Source: Acidaminobacter sp964416305
GTDB taxonomy: Bacteria; Bacillota; Clostridia; Peptostreptococcales; Acidaminobacteraceae
Direction of reading: 5' to 3'
NCBI GenBank assembly: GCA_964416305.1
Contig: CAYQDM010000009.1
Location: 1-64,000 of the forward strand
DNA length: 64,000 bases
Positions 25,167 through 34,314 of this stretch are shown here, in pieces. Below the pieces are notes generated by a model. It was not told where the DNA came from. It worked only from the letters and a program-made list of their open reading frames with translations, and ran no database searches. A program made the position numbers and the translations under genes. Positions within the stretch are counted from its first letter, which is position 1. Every line of letters begins with the position of its first letter.

Positions 25167-27758
25167 CTAATATGCCCCTCTGAAAAAGTGCCCGTGGGTT
25201 CTTGGAAACTCGGTACGAACAGGCGTCCGTTTGCCCGCGATCCGCTCCCGATGGGCCAGTACGAGGTCCATAATCTCGTCCGGCGACTCAATGGTAAAAT
25301 GCAGCCTGTAACGGGTTACCCCCGCAGCGCTGAGCCGCTCCAGCTGATCCGACAAATCCAGCACGCGGCTGTTCAAAACCTCGGTCCAGCATGGCCCCGT
25401 CTTCACCACCGGGAAAATCGCCCCCGTCTTGTCGCGCAGGCCATAAGCCTTCCCGCTGCAGAGCGCGCAGCCTTGAGCCGGCCCTCCAAGTCCGGTGCGA
25501 ATAGGACAGTGCGGCGTCACCATGACCGGCAGGTGCCCAAACCCTATGATTTCAAGATCTCCTAAGGCGTTTTTGCCGATGGTCTCTATACCTTCCCCTG
25601 TCAGCTCCGGAGACAAGGTGACCACTTCAGCGCCGAGTCCTCTGACCACGCGCTCTGAGCCGGCATTCAACACATTAAGGCCGTAATCTGCAGTCACATG
25701 TTCCGCAAACTGCTTTGCCCAGCCAATCAAACCGGGCGAATTGACAACCATACGAGCCGGCTTCAAACGATTGAGGATCTCAGCGTTTTTTTCCACCATA
25801 CGGCTGGTATTGGGCCTGGACCACTGCCACGCCAAGTTGGCCTGATAGCGGTGAGCCAGACTTTGAGCCTGTTCCAGATCGCTCAGCGGTCCTCTGAAAT
25901 AAACCTCTTTTAAACCGGCCTCCAGTGCCAAATGAAGTCTGCCCAGGTCGGGAACAGAAGCACAGAGGGTGATCAGGATCACTCGCCTCTTGTTCTCAGC
26001 TTCACTCGTGCCAGGTTCAACGGCGACGGGTTCGGTACCAGCCTCAGCAACCTTCTCGAAACTATTCTCGGTTCCATTCTCGCTATCCGACTCTGAAGCC
26101 GTTGCTTTTAATGTCAATGTCGACGCAGCCGCAAGCGCAGCAGACGCCGCAGGCACTTCCGCACTTTTTTCTGGTGTGCCGTTTTCTTCAGCCAGCGACT
26201 TCTCAACCGCCACAGCCATGGATTGTGTGCGCGCCGCGTCCAATCTCTCGGCCGCCAGACGCCTGGTTTCATTGATGACTTTAATAGGCAGAGTGGAAAT
26301 CTCGTCCAGCGACAATTCGAATTCTATGGCGTCATACGATGTTGTGCCAAGTTTGGAGAGCTGCTCGAGCAGCCGCTCCCGATCCAGAGGCTTCTTAATG
26401 GCAGTCTCGGCCAGCATTTCGGAGACCGCACAGCCTGTGTGCCCTTGAGGATCTGTCAGGCATACCTCCAGCGGCAAACCAGTTTTTAAGACTGACGTAA
26501 CCTTGACCGGGATTCGTCTTGCGCGCTCGTGAATCTCAGCCTGCAGGCGGTCCATTTCCTTCTTGTCATAGGTTCGTCTGAGGAGGTCCCCCTTGTGACA
26601 GGCTGCTTTATAATTGATTCTGACTTGAAGTCCTTTTGCGGCAGTTTTGACTCTCTGTCCCTTATGGAGGATATACTCTACGCGGCATCCGCTGTTTTCC
26701 TTGCCCTTACGGATCTGAAGCTCGTCGCCGACAGCGAGGTCTTCGAGGAGCTCGATCTCTGCCTCTTCCGCACGGGCGTCAAAACGATTCACTCTTGCCA
26801 CCGGGAGGCCTTGGTTGCCCGGGATTTCAGCACTCAAATAGCTGTCGCCGCGCTCCCCCAGGACCCATCCCTTTGTAAATCCACGATTAAAAATCTTCTC
26901 CAAACTTCTGTCCGTCTCTTCAAGTTCCTGAGGACTAAAGGCTGCGCCCATCAAATGACGGTCTATGGCCGTTCTGTATGCTTTAACGGTCTGATAGACG
27001 AATTCCGGTCCCTTCATGCGGCCCTCAATTTTCAGTGAGGTTACGCCGGCATCCATTATGTCGCCTATGTGATCCAGCGTATTCAGGTCCCTTGGACTGA
27101 GGCGGTAAATGCCGGTGTTGCCGCCGACGCTCTCCTCGGTCTCCAGATCGATCAAATCATAAGCCTGGCGGCAGGACTGGGCACATTGTCCTCGATTGCC
27201 GCTGCGGCCCCCAATCATGCTGCTCATGTAGCACTGGCCTGACACGCTCACGCATAGCGCGCCGTGGACGAAGAGCTCCAGCTCCGCGTCCGTCTGATCA
27301 AATATTGAGCGCACTTCCTCAAGACGCATTTCCCGAGGCAGGACAACGCGCTTGACTCCCAGCGCTGTGAGCGCCTTGACGTCCTCAACGTTTTGCGCCG
27401 CCATTTGCGTGGAGGCGTGGATTTCCATTTGCGGATAGCGTTTCCGCGCCCATTCCAGCACCCCAAAGTCCTGGACAATCCAAGCGTCCAGCCCTATTCC
27501 AGCCATCCTGTCCAGAAACGCCTCCAGTGCCTTTCTTTCATGGTCATAGACCAGAGTATTGACGGTCAGGTAAACCCGGACGCCCAGCAAATGTGCATCA
27601 CGTACCGCTTCTGACAGTGACGCGTCGTCAAAGTTCGCAGCACTGTGACGTGCGCCAAAGGCGTCTCCGCCCAGATATATGGCATCTGCGCCTGCCTTCA
27701 GAGCTGCTTCAAAAGAAGCCCTGCTCCCGGCTGGCGCCAGTAATTCAAATTTGGACAT
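25167..27758 (-). CDS. U32 family peptidase / RlhA-TrhP type protein with DUF3656
   Basis: 863 aa. Members such as E. coli RlhA and TrhP hydroxylate rRNA or tRNA cytidine/uridine; the protease label is historical. The N-terminal TIM-like U32 domain begins LLAPAGSRASFEAALKAGA and has the family signature with four Cys: FVHGALCVSVSGQC (residues ~165-180) and GNRGQCAQSCR. A DUF3656 segment follows (residues ~390-500). Residues ~505-595 form a low-complexity Ala/Ser/Glu-rich linker, then a second barrel-like half with more cysteines (CPIRTGLGGPAQGCALCSG). It is 83 nt before mutS2. The RNA target here is inference. Confidence 0.88.
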   Translation of the reverse strand: MSKFELLAPAGSRASFEAALKAGADAIYLGGDAFGARHSAANFDDASLSEAVRDAHLLGVRVYLTVNTLVYDHERKALEAFLDRMAGIGLDAWIVQDFGVLEWARKRYPQMEIHASTQMAAQNVEDVKALTALGVKRVVLPREMRLEEVRSIFDQTDAELELFVHGALCVSVSGQCYMSSMIGGRSGNRGQCAQSCRQAYDLIDLETEESVGGNTGIYRLSPRDLNTLDHIGDIMDAGVTSLKIEGRMKGPEFVYQTVKAYRTAIDRHLMGAAFSPQELEETDRSLEKIFNRGFTKGWVLGERGDSYLSAEIPGNQGLPVARVNRFDARAEEAEIELLEDLAVGDELQIRKGKENSGCRVEYILHKGQRVKTAAKGLQVRINYKAACHKGDLLRRTYDKKEMDRLQAEIHERARRIPVKVTSVLKTGLPLEVCLTDPQGHTGCAVSEMLAETAIKKPLDRERLLEQLSKLGTTSYDAIEFELSLDEISTLPIKVINETRRLAAERLDAARTQSMAVAVEKSLAEENGTPEKSAEVPAASAALAAASTLTLKATASESDSENGTENSFEKVAEAGTEPVAVEPGTSEAENKRRVILITLCASVPDLGRLHLALEAGLKEVYFRGPLSDLEQAQSLAHRYQANLAWQWSRPNTSRMVEKNAEILNRLKPARMVVNSPGLIGWAKQFAEHVTADYGLNVLNAGSERVVRGLGAEVVTLSPELTGEGIETIGKNALGDLEIIGFGHLPVMVTPHCPIRTGLGGPAQGCALCSGKAYGLRDKTGAIFPVVKTGPCWTEVLNSRVLDLSDQLERLSAAGVTRYRLHFTIESPDEIMDLVLAHRERIAGKRTPVRTEFPRTHGHFFRGAY

Positions 27759-27867
27759 AGTGGTCCCCTTCTTTCAAGTGGTGTTATGCGGAAGTTTTGT
27801 TTCAGAGAAACTCAGGGTTGATAAGCTTAAGCCGCTGACACCGAGTTTCTCTTTTCTCGAATCATAA

Positions 27868-27896
27868 AAAAGTGGCGGAAATAGTCCCGCCACTTT
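27868..27896 (-). terminator. Terminator after zapA
   Basis: On the minus strand AAAGTGGCGGG-ACTATTT-CCGCCACTTTTTT forms a 10-bp stem followed by T, just after the zapA stop. Confidence 0.82.
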
Positions 27897-27902
27897 ATTG
27901 TA

Positions 27903-28445
27903 TCAGCCTTCCTGAAAACTGTCGAGAAAATCGACCAGCTCCCGTTCCTTCAGCGCTAACTGTTCAGAAAGCTCTGCTTTCTCGGATTCCAGAACAATAA
28001 CTTTGCTCTCCCGCTCGCTGATCGTACGGCTTTGTTCTTCAATTTTCAGCTTCAGTGCCACAATTGTCTTGTCATGCTCTCTGGCACTTTGTGAAAGCTT
28101 GTCAAAATCCGTAGCCAGACGCTCGTATTCAAGGCTTTTAAGCTCATAATTCCTGTGCAGGGCGTCAATCTTATCCTGAACTTCCTGTTGATTGATCGTA
28201 GGGTCCTGAATGCGCTTTTCAAGTTCTTCGTTTCGCGCCGCGATCTTGAGATACTCATCCGTGACATTCAGGGCTGTCAGCACTGCGATCATGGAAGTGC
28301 TGAGTTTCTTGTTGGCAGAAGCGATTTCCTTCATTTTGTCGTCTACCACATTGGCCACGCGCTGCATGTATTCCCTGGTATCTTCACTGACCAAGGTATA
28401 TTCGTGTCCCATGATGCGGACGACGACTTTATTTTTGTCCGGCAT
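27903..28445 (-). CDS. zapA: Cell division protein ZapA
   Basis: It binds and bundles FtsZ at the division ring. Residues 1-95 match ZapA (VRIMGHEYTLVSEDTREYMQ, then the helix STSMIAVLTALNVTDEYLK). Bacillus-type ZapA is about 85 aa, but this protein has 180 aa because of a C-terminal coiled coil of ~85 residues with heptad-like Leu/Ile and charged positions (residues ~95-175). It ends in its own terminator, so it is separate from the U32 gene. The ATG follows AAAGGGG. Confidence 0.88.
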   Translation of the reverse strand: MPDKNKVVVRIMGHEYTLVSEDTREYMQRVANVVDDKMKEIASANKKLSTSMIAVLTALNVTDEYLKIAARNEELEKRIQDPTINQQEVQDKIDALHRNYELKSLEYERLATDFDKLSQSAREHDKTIVALKLKIEEQSRTISERESKVIVLESEKAELSEQLALKERELVDFLDSFQEG

Positions 28446-28472
28446 TTCTTCCGACCCCTTTCCTGCTGTGCG

Positions 28473-28628
28473 TTATTACTCCGGTGTTAAATGTCTGAAT
28501 CCCCTCACGCCAAAGTGGCTATTTTGAAGGATTTCCATCCATTTCAACGTCAACTGCTAAAACACCGGAATAATGAATAGGTCCACTCCGGAATGGCCGA
28601 CGAGCATACTGCGCCCGTCGACCATTCC
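28473..28628. repeat. Intergenic inverted repeats between zapA and pheT
   Basis: Two structures fill much of the 260-bp gap. ATTACTCCGGTGTT (28475-28488) is repeated inverted as AACACCGGAATAAT (28561-28574) across 72 bp. GGAATGGCCGACG (28590-28602) faces CGTCGACCATTCC (28616-28628). Neither is followed by a T-run on the minus strand, so they are poor terminators. The rest of 28446-28706 shows no gene. Confidence 0.55.
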
Positions 28629-28706
28629 GAAGTCACTCGAATTATCTATTCGATACCCATTTCAAATTCCCTTCAACCTCATACAAGAAAGTATAAATTT
28701 TTATCT

Positions 28707-31103
28707 TTATCTCAGCTTTGCGCCAACTGCTGTGGAAAGTGCCGCCAGCTGCGCCTCGAAGACCTTGCTGACCTCAGCGTCCGTCAAAGTTCTGTCCCCT
28801 GCCCGGTAAACCAGGGCATAGGCCATGGACTTGTGACCTGCTTCAATCTGCTTGCCTTTATAGACGTCGAACAGCGCCACGCTCTCCAGAATCTTTCCGC
28901 CGTTTTGCTTCAGGATCTCGAGCATCTCCGCGTTGGTCACCTCGTCGCGGACGAGGACAGCCAGGTCCCTGGACATAGCCGGGAACTTAGGCAGCGGATT
29001 GTATTTGCGGTCAAGGTTCGCTTTTTCGATCATCCAAGCCAGCTCAAGCTCTGCCAGATAAGCCTTGCCCTCAAAGCCAAAGGCTTCGACGACTTTAGGA
29101 TGCACTTCGCCCACTGTGCCGAGGCAGCAGTCGCCGTGGAAAACCTGTGCGCAGCGGCCTGGGTGATAACTTGTGTGGGTCGACACCGGACGCCACTCTA
29201 CGCCCTGAATGCCATACAGATCCAGAAGATTTTCAACGCTGCCCTTCATGGTGAAGAAGGATTCCGTTTGTCCAAAAGCGCCCATGACCAGGGTCTGGCG
29301 CTCTTCCGGCAGTTCCTGCAGCGGCAGAGACTCCGCAATGAAACGGTATCCAATCTCAAAAGACCGCACCGCAGGCAGGCGGCGGTTGAAGTTCCTTGCC
29401 AATACTTCAAGCTGGTTCGCCGCCAGCGTCGTTCTCATAACGCTGTACTCTTCACCCAGCGGATTGATCAGCCTGATCTGCAGCCGCTCAGGCGCGTCTT
29501 CAGGGAGATTCAGCCAGTACGGCTGGGAAGGGCTTACAAAGGAATAAGTTGACGTTTCATTGTAGCCGTCTGCAGTGAGCTGAGCCCGCGCAGCCGCCAC
29601 GAGAGTCTGATTATAATTCAGTCCGCCCGTTGAAGCGTCGTGCGGCAGCGTCGTGTCAACGACATCATACCCATGCATTCTGGCGACTTCCTCTACGAGA
29701 TCAATTTCCTTTTCCAGGTCCAGTCTGTGCGCAGGCACCTGGCAGCGAAGCACGCCATTCTCCAGCACGCACACGATCTCAAGGCGCTCCAGATACCCTT
29801 TAATGGCCTCTTCAGAGAGCTTTGTGCCGATGATCGCGTTGATCCGCGACGGACGCGCCACTATCTCTTTGCCTTCGAGAGGCTTTGGATAGACGTCAAT
29901 GACACCGCCGACGACATCCCCGGCATCGAGCTGATGGATCAATTGAACCACCCGATCGACAACCGGCATGACATGACAGTGAGCCACGCCTTTTTCAAAT
30001 CGCGCCGACGCCTCGGTACGCAGTCCAAGGGCCTTGGAGCTGCGGCGGATATTCGTCTTGTCAAAGGAGGCGACTTCGATCAGAATATTTTTAGTGTGAT
30101 CCGTGATCTCTGTATTCTCACCGCCCATAATACCGGCAAGACCAACCGGATGCGTCGCATCCGCGATGACCAGCGTCTCGTGATCCAGCGTTCTTTCAAC
30201 GCTGTCCAGCGTCACGATCTTCTCACCTTCATGGGCTCTGCGGACAATGATCTTGCCGCCGCCAAGGGTATCGAAGTCAAAGGCGTGAATGGGCTGACCA
30301 TATTCCAGCATCACGTAGTTCGTGATATCTACAATATTGTTGATTGGGCGAACGCCCGCCTTCATCAGTCTGAGCTGCATCCACATAGGAGATGGCGCGA
30401 TTCGGACATTCTGAACCACTTTCGCCGCATAACGAGGGCAAAGGTCCGCGTCGAGGATCTCCACAGACGCGACATCGTTGATGTCTCCGGCTTCCGGAAC
30501 ATCAACGCGTGCAACTTCACGCTTAGGACGCTCAAAAGTCGCAGCCGCTTCACGGGCGATCCCAAGCATACTGAGGCAGTCCGGGCGGTTTGGCGTGATT
30601 TCAAATTCAACGACCTGATCCGCAAACTCCGGCACCGCTTCCTGGAGAGGCGCGCCAAGCGGGAGCGGTCCGTCGAGGATATAGATCCCATCGGCAAATT
30701 TCTTTGGAATGACATTATCCGCAAATCCGAGCTCTTCCAGGGAACAGAGCATGCCATCCGAATCAATGCCTCTGAGCTTGCTCTTCTTGATCTTGACGCC
30801 GCCGCAGATCCACGAATTATGGACCGCCACAGGAATAAAGGCGCCCTCAAAGCAGTTGTCCGCGCCGGTGACAATCTGTGTCACGCGCTCTCCCAGGTCG
30901 ACTTGCATGACCCAAAGCTTATCCGCTTCCGGGTGGCGCTTTACTTCTGTAATTTTACCAACCACAATATTTTTGATGCCCTGGCAGACTTCGGAAATTG
31001 CCTCAGTCTTGGAACCGGACATGACCATACGGTCTTCAAAATGGGTCAGTGAGAGATCGTCGATCTCCACATAATCTTTTAACCACGCTATAGGTACCAG
31101 CAT
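28707..31103 (-). CDS. pheT: Phenylalanyl-tRNA synthetase beta subunit
   Basis: 798 aa, the usual length. In order: N-terminal tRNA-binding domain (VVGKITEVKRHPEADKLWV near residue 47), B3/4 editing domain, B5 domain, catalytic-like core, and C-terminal FDX-ACB anticodon-binding domain (KFPAMSRDLAVLVRDEVT near residue 715). It forms the alpha2-beta2 enzyme with PheS, which precedes it by 15 nt under one T-box leader. The ATG at 31101-31103 has a GGAGGG site. Confidence 0.97.
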   Translation of the reverse strand: MLVPIAWLKDYVEIDDLSLTHFEDRMVMSGSKTEAISEVCQGIKNIVVGKITEVKRHPEADKLWVMQVDLGERVTQIVTGADNCFEGAFIPVAVHNSWICGGVKIKKSKLRGIDSDGMLCSLEELGFADNVIPKKFADGIYILDGPLPLGAPLQEAVPEFADQVVEFEITPNRPDCLSMLGIAREAAATFERPKREVARVDVPEAGDINDVASVEILDADLCPRYAAKVVQNVRIAPSPMWMQLRLMKAGVRPINNIVDITNYVMLEYGQPIHAFDFDTLGGGKIIVRRAHEGEKIVTLDSVERTLDHETLVIADATHPVGLAGIMGGENTEITDHTKNILIEVASFDKTNIRRSSKALGLRTEASARFEKGVAHCHVMPVVDRVVQLIHQLDAGDVVGGVIDVYPKPLEGKEIVARPSRINAIIGTKLSEEAIKGYLERLEIVCVLENGVLRCQVPAHRLDLEKEIDLVEEVARMHGYDVVDTTLPHDASTGGLNYNQTLVAAARAQLTADGYNETSTYSFVSPSQPYWLNLPEDAPERLQIRLINPLGEEYSVMRTTLAANQLEVLARNFNRRLPAVRSFEIGYRFIAESLPLQELPEERQTLVMGAFGQTESFFTMKGSVENLLDLYGIQGVEWRPVSTHTSYHPGRCAQVFHGDCCLGTVGEVHPKVVEAFGFEGKAYLAELELAWMIEKANLDRKYNPLPKFPAMSRDLAVLVRDEVTNAEMLEILKQNGGKILESVALFDVYKGKQIEAGHKSMAYALVYRAGDRTLTDAEVSKVFEAQLAALSTAVGAKLR

Positions 31104-31118
31104 TATCTTCTCGCCCTC

Positions 31119-32138
31119 CTAAAACTGTTCAATGAAACGCATGTCGTTTTCAAACATCAGACGGATGTCGTCGATCTCAAGTCTCAGCATGGTCACTCGG
31201 TCAAGACCCATGCCAAAGGCAAATCCCGTGTATTTTTCAGAGTCGATGCCGCACTCCTCGAGGACGTTTGGATGCACCATGCCGCAGCCCAGGATTTCGA
31301 TCCAGCCGCTGCCCTTGCAGACCCGGCAGCCCTTGCCGCCGCATTTGAAGCAAGTGACGTCCACTTCGGCGCTTGGCTCAGTGAACGGAAAGTAGTGCGG
31401 GCGGAACTTCGTCTTGGTGTGTTCGCCAAACAGACGTTTCGCGAAGACATCCAAAGTGCCCTTCAGATCAGACATGGTGATGTTCTCATCCACCACTAAG
31501 CCCTCGATCTGATGGAACATTGGAGAATGCGTCGCGTCCAGCTCGTCGAAACGGAAGCAGCGGCCCGGTGAAATGACTTTGATAGGGGGACTGCTCGCCT
31601 TCATAGTCCTGACCTGAACCGGTGACGTCTGGGTTCTGAGGAGAATCTCCTCAGTGATGTAGAACGTATCCGAAAGGCTCCTGGACGGATGATCCGCCGG
31701 CGAGTTCAGCGCGTCAAAGTTATTGTAAACCGTATCCACCTCAGGACCCTCAGCGACGCTGAAGCCCATGCCAATAAAGATGTCCTGGATCTCGTTCAAA
31801 ACCACCGTCAGCGGATGCAAATGTCCGCGCTTTTTCGCCACACCCGGAAGGGTGACGTCGATCTGTTCCTGGATCAGTTTGTCGTTAAGGGCGCTGGCGG
31901 ATTTGACCGCTTTTGCCTCTTCAAGGGCTGCTTCAATAGCTTCTCTGGCCTCGTTGATGATGCGGCCCATCTCCGGTCTGTCTTCAGGCGCCACCGCGCC
32001 CATGGATCTCAGCAGCGTCGTCACCTCGCCCTTTTTTCCGAGGTATTTGACGCGGAGGGCTTCAATCGCCGCCAAATCCGCGGCGCCATTAATCTCGGAC
32101 AGGGCCTGCGTCAACATGCTCTGAACATTGTCTTTCAT
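31119..32138 (-). CDS. pheS: Phenylalanyl-tRNA synthetase alpha subunit
   Basis: 339 aa catalytic subunit. The N-terminal coiled coil (1-90) is followed by class II motif 2 (MKASSPPIKVISPGRCFRFD near residue 178) and motif 3 (GFAFGMGLDRVTMLRLEIDD near residue 310). A four-cysteine cluster, CFKCGGKGCRVC near residue 270, is present as in many Bacillota PheS. The ATG at 32136-32138 follows GAGGAGATG. It is co-transcribed with pheT. Confidence 0.97.
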   Translation of the reverse strand: MKDNVQSMLTQALSEINGAADLAAIEALRVKYLGKKGEVTTLLRSMGAVAPEDRPEMGRIINEAREAIEAALEEAKAVKSASALNDKLIQEQIDVTLPGVAKKRGHLHPLTVVLNEIQDIFIGMGFSVAEGPEVDTVYNNFDALNSPADHPSRSLSDTFYITEEILLRTQTSPVQVRTMKASSPPIKVISPGRCFRFDELDATHSPMFHQIEGLVVDENITMSDLKGTLDVFAKRLFGEHTKTKFRPHYFPFTEPSAEVDVTCFKCGGKGCRVCKGSGWIEILGCGMVHPNVLEECGIDSEKYTGFAFGMGLDRVTMLRLEIDDIRLMFENDMRFIEQF

Positions 32139-32253
32139 GAGTACATCTCCTCTCAGTTTTCATTTTCATGCCAGTGCGGTTTTTTGCCGATGGTCTTCAC
32201 ACCCGCACCCTCACCAGCCTTCATTAAAGGTTATTGGTAAAATGGATGTTTTT

Positions 32254-32520
32254 GGACAAATAAAAAAATCCCCATCCCAAAGGGACGAAGACTTTACTCC
32301 GTGGTACCACCCAATTGACGCAGCGATCCAATCGCCTTGCCACTCATTGACAATCCCTAACGCGGACCAGACGTTTTCAGCTACTAAAATTTTCACCGAA
32401 AAAGCTCAGGAGTGAACTTCATCCACATCAAATCAAAAGGCTCCCACCATTCCTTTTTCGCTGAAGATCTGTGCCATGGACTACTCTCTCCGTCATTGCC
32501 GAAACTTGCTTCATTTCAAT
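32254..32520 (-). promoter_or_regulatory. T-box leader of pheST
   Basis: The T-box element on the minus strand reads GGGTGGTACCACGG (32300-32313). It is followed by a terminator CTTCGTCCCTTTGGGATGGG with seven T (32261-32291). In the specifier region GATGAAG-TTC-ACTCC the TTC codon (32414-32416) matches phenylalanine, and GGTGGGAG marks the Stem I motif. Uncharged tRNA-Phe would permit read-through. Confidence 0.9.
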
Positions 32521-32527
32521 TGTAAAT

Positions 32528-32557
32528 ACTATAGCATAATGAAACGCCAGGATGCAA
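32528..32557 (-). promoter_or_regulatory. Promoter of the pheST leader
   Basis: TTGCAT (32552-32557), an 18-bp spacer and an extended -10 TGC-TATAGT (TATAGT at 32528-32533) on the minus strand, immediately before the T-box leader. Confidence 0.55.
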
Positions 32558-32574
32558 GCGTTACTTTTCAGCGC

Positions 32575-32769
32575 GACAACGCAGTGCTGCGCTTTTCAGT
32601 CGTCGTGTAATACGTTTTCCATATAACCGACACGTAACTTCCGCTCTGTCCGTGAAACGGCTCAAAAGCTCGCAATGCTAGGAAAGCGGAAGATGGACGA
32701 AGCGAGTTTACTGAAGCGTAAATGAGCAAGTTCATCTTCCGCTTGACAACGCAGTGCGACGCTTTTCAG
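32575..32769. repeat. Repeat-flanked structured spacer between trmH and pheS
   Basis: A ~25-bp sequence, GACAACGCAGTGC followed by GCGCTTTTCAG or GACGCTTTTCAG, occurs at 32575-32599 and 32745-32769 in direct orientation. Between them CTTCCGCT (32639-32646) and AGCGGAAG (32685-32692) can pair, and CATCTTCCGC follows near 32733. CCGTGAAACGG makes a small hairpin near 32650. No coding potential is seen. Confidence 0.5.
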
Positions 32770-32774
32770 ACGTT

Positions 32775-33566
32775 TCACAGTCGTCGTTGACGTGTGGCTT
32801 CGAATATAATAACCCCAGCTGCAACAGCTGCGTTCAGACTCTCCGCACCCCCGCGAATTGGAATCCGAAGGCGCTGGGTCGCCAAGGTCTGAATCTCCTC
32901 AGAGATTCCCTCGGCTTCATTGCCAATAACCAAGACCGTTGGCTTTGTCCAGTCGTAAAGGGCGTAATCCTCCGAATCCTCGAGGACCGCCGCAGCAATC
33001 TCAAAGCCTTGCGCCTTGAATGCCATAAGCGTCTGTGCAAAATCATTACACTGAACTAACGGCACATCAAAGAGGGAACCCATTGTGGAACGCACGACTT
33101 TTTCATTGAAGGGCTCCACACAGCCTTTGGAAAGCAGGACCCCATCCACGCCAGCAGCGTCAGAGGTCCTAAGTATAGTTCCGAGATTGCCAGGATCACG
33201 GATTTGATCCAGCGCCAAAAACAGACTGCCTTCCAGTGGTCGGGGTGCAAGCTCCGGCATTGCCGCAACGCCGAGACAGCCCTGAGAATGGACGGTTTCA
33301 GATAAAGCTTCAAACAATTCTCCTTCGAGAATGGTTACGTTTATGCCCTTGTTTTCAGCGTGCTGCGCGAGCTGACTCAACTCGCTGCGATCTGCTTCTC
33401 TGTGGTCCAGGATCAAATCGCGGAGCGGCCATCCCCGTTCCATCACATGACGCACCAAACGGACCCCTTCAATCAGGAAAGCGCCTTGCTGAGTACGGTA
33501 TTTCTTGGACAACAGGCTCTTGAAACCTTTGTAAATTTCATTTTGTGAAGAAGATATGTGCTTCAT
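32775..33566 (-). CDS. TrmH-family (SpoU) RNA 2'-O-methyltransferase
   Basis: 263 aa. An N-terminal L30e-like substrate-binding domain (1-100) is followed by the SPOUT knot domain with motif 1 LDQIRDPGNLGTILRTSDAAG near residue 110 (key Arg/Asn), motif 2 VLVIGNEAEGISEEI near residue 210 and motif 3 IPIRGGAESLNAAVAAG near residue 235. It probably methylates a ribose in rRNA or tRNA; the exact nucleotide cannot be read from sequence. It lies 81 nt after the KtrA gene. Confidence 0.9.
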   Translation of the reverse strand: MKHISSSQNEIYKGFKSLLSKKYRTQQGAFLIEGVRLVRHVMERGWPLRDLILDHREADRSELSQLAQHAENKGINVTILEGELFEALSETVHSQGCLGVAAMPELAPRPLEGSLFLALDQIRDPGNLGTILRTSDAAGVDGVLLSKGCVEPFNEKVVRSTMGSLFDVPLVQCNDFAQTLMAFKAQGFEIAAAVLEDSEDYALYDWTKPTVLVIGNEAEGISEEIQTLATQRLRIPIRGGAESLNAAVAAGVIIFEATRQRRL

Positions 33567-33647
33567 TTAAGAGGGCTCCCTTCAGGTCAGGATTGGTGCG
33601 AACAGACCATCGGCATCAACCATGCGTACACCGGGCAGGAAAACTGC

Positions 33648-34298
33648 TTATGACTTGTCGATCCGGTTCAAATCGTCATTATGCCCAATGACGACCAGGA
33701 CATCACCTTCGCGAACCACTTCGTCCGGGCCTACAGCGACTTTGATGTCAAAGCCCTGTTTGACTGCCATGACGTTAATCCCGTATCTGGCGCGCAGGTT
33801 CAACTGTCTCAGGTTCTTCCCAATCCAGTGATCCAGGGCCACAATTTCGACAATACTGTAATCCGGTGCCAGCTCAATATAATCCAATATATTGTCAGAA
33901 ACCAAATTCTTCGCTATTTTTATGCCCATTTCCCGCTCAGGGAAGACCACGCGGTCCGCGCCAGTCTTGTACAAAACTTTTCCGTGCAGCTCGTTTTGAG
34001 CTTTGGAGATCACATATTTGACCCCCAGTTCCTTGCACATGAGTGTGATCAGTATGGAAGACTGAATGTCGGATCCAATTGTGACGACTGCGACGTCGAA
34101 ATTCCGGATTCCGAGTGAACGGATGGTTTGCTCATCTGTAGCGTCCGCTTGGACTGCATAGGTGACAGACTCGGAAATGGTCTGAATAATTTCCTCGTTC
34201 TTATCAACCACCATAACCTCTTCACCGAGCTCGGTCAGCTTCATGGCAACACTGCTTCCAAACCGGCCGCAGCCGATGACAACAAATTGTTTTTTCAA
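33648..34298 (-). CDS. TrkA/KtrA-type potassium uptake regulatory subunit
   Basis: 216 aa cytosolic gating ring subunit. RCK_N Rossmann domain with GCGRFGSSVAMKLTELG (residues 9-25) and VVDKNEE for NAD/ATP binding, then RCK_C (residues ~135-216). A single RCK unit of this size is typical of KtrA/KtrC. The start is TTG (34296-34298) with GGAGGCCT upstream. It follows the membrane subunit by 16 nt. Confidence 0.92.
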   Translation of the reverse strand: MKKQFVVIGCGRFGSSVAMKLTELGEEVMVVDKNEEIIQTISESVTYAVQADATDEQTIRSLGIRNFDVAVVTIGSDIQSSILITLMCKELGVKYVISKAQNELHGKVLYKTGADRVVFPEREMGIKIAKNLVSDNILDYIELAPDYSIVEIVALDHWIGKNLRQLNLRARYGINVMAVKQGFDIKVAVGPDEVVREGDVLVVIGHNDDLNRIDKS

Positions 34299-34314
34299 AT
34301 GTAGGCCTCCTCAC

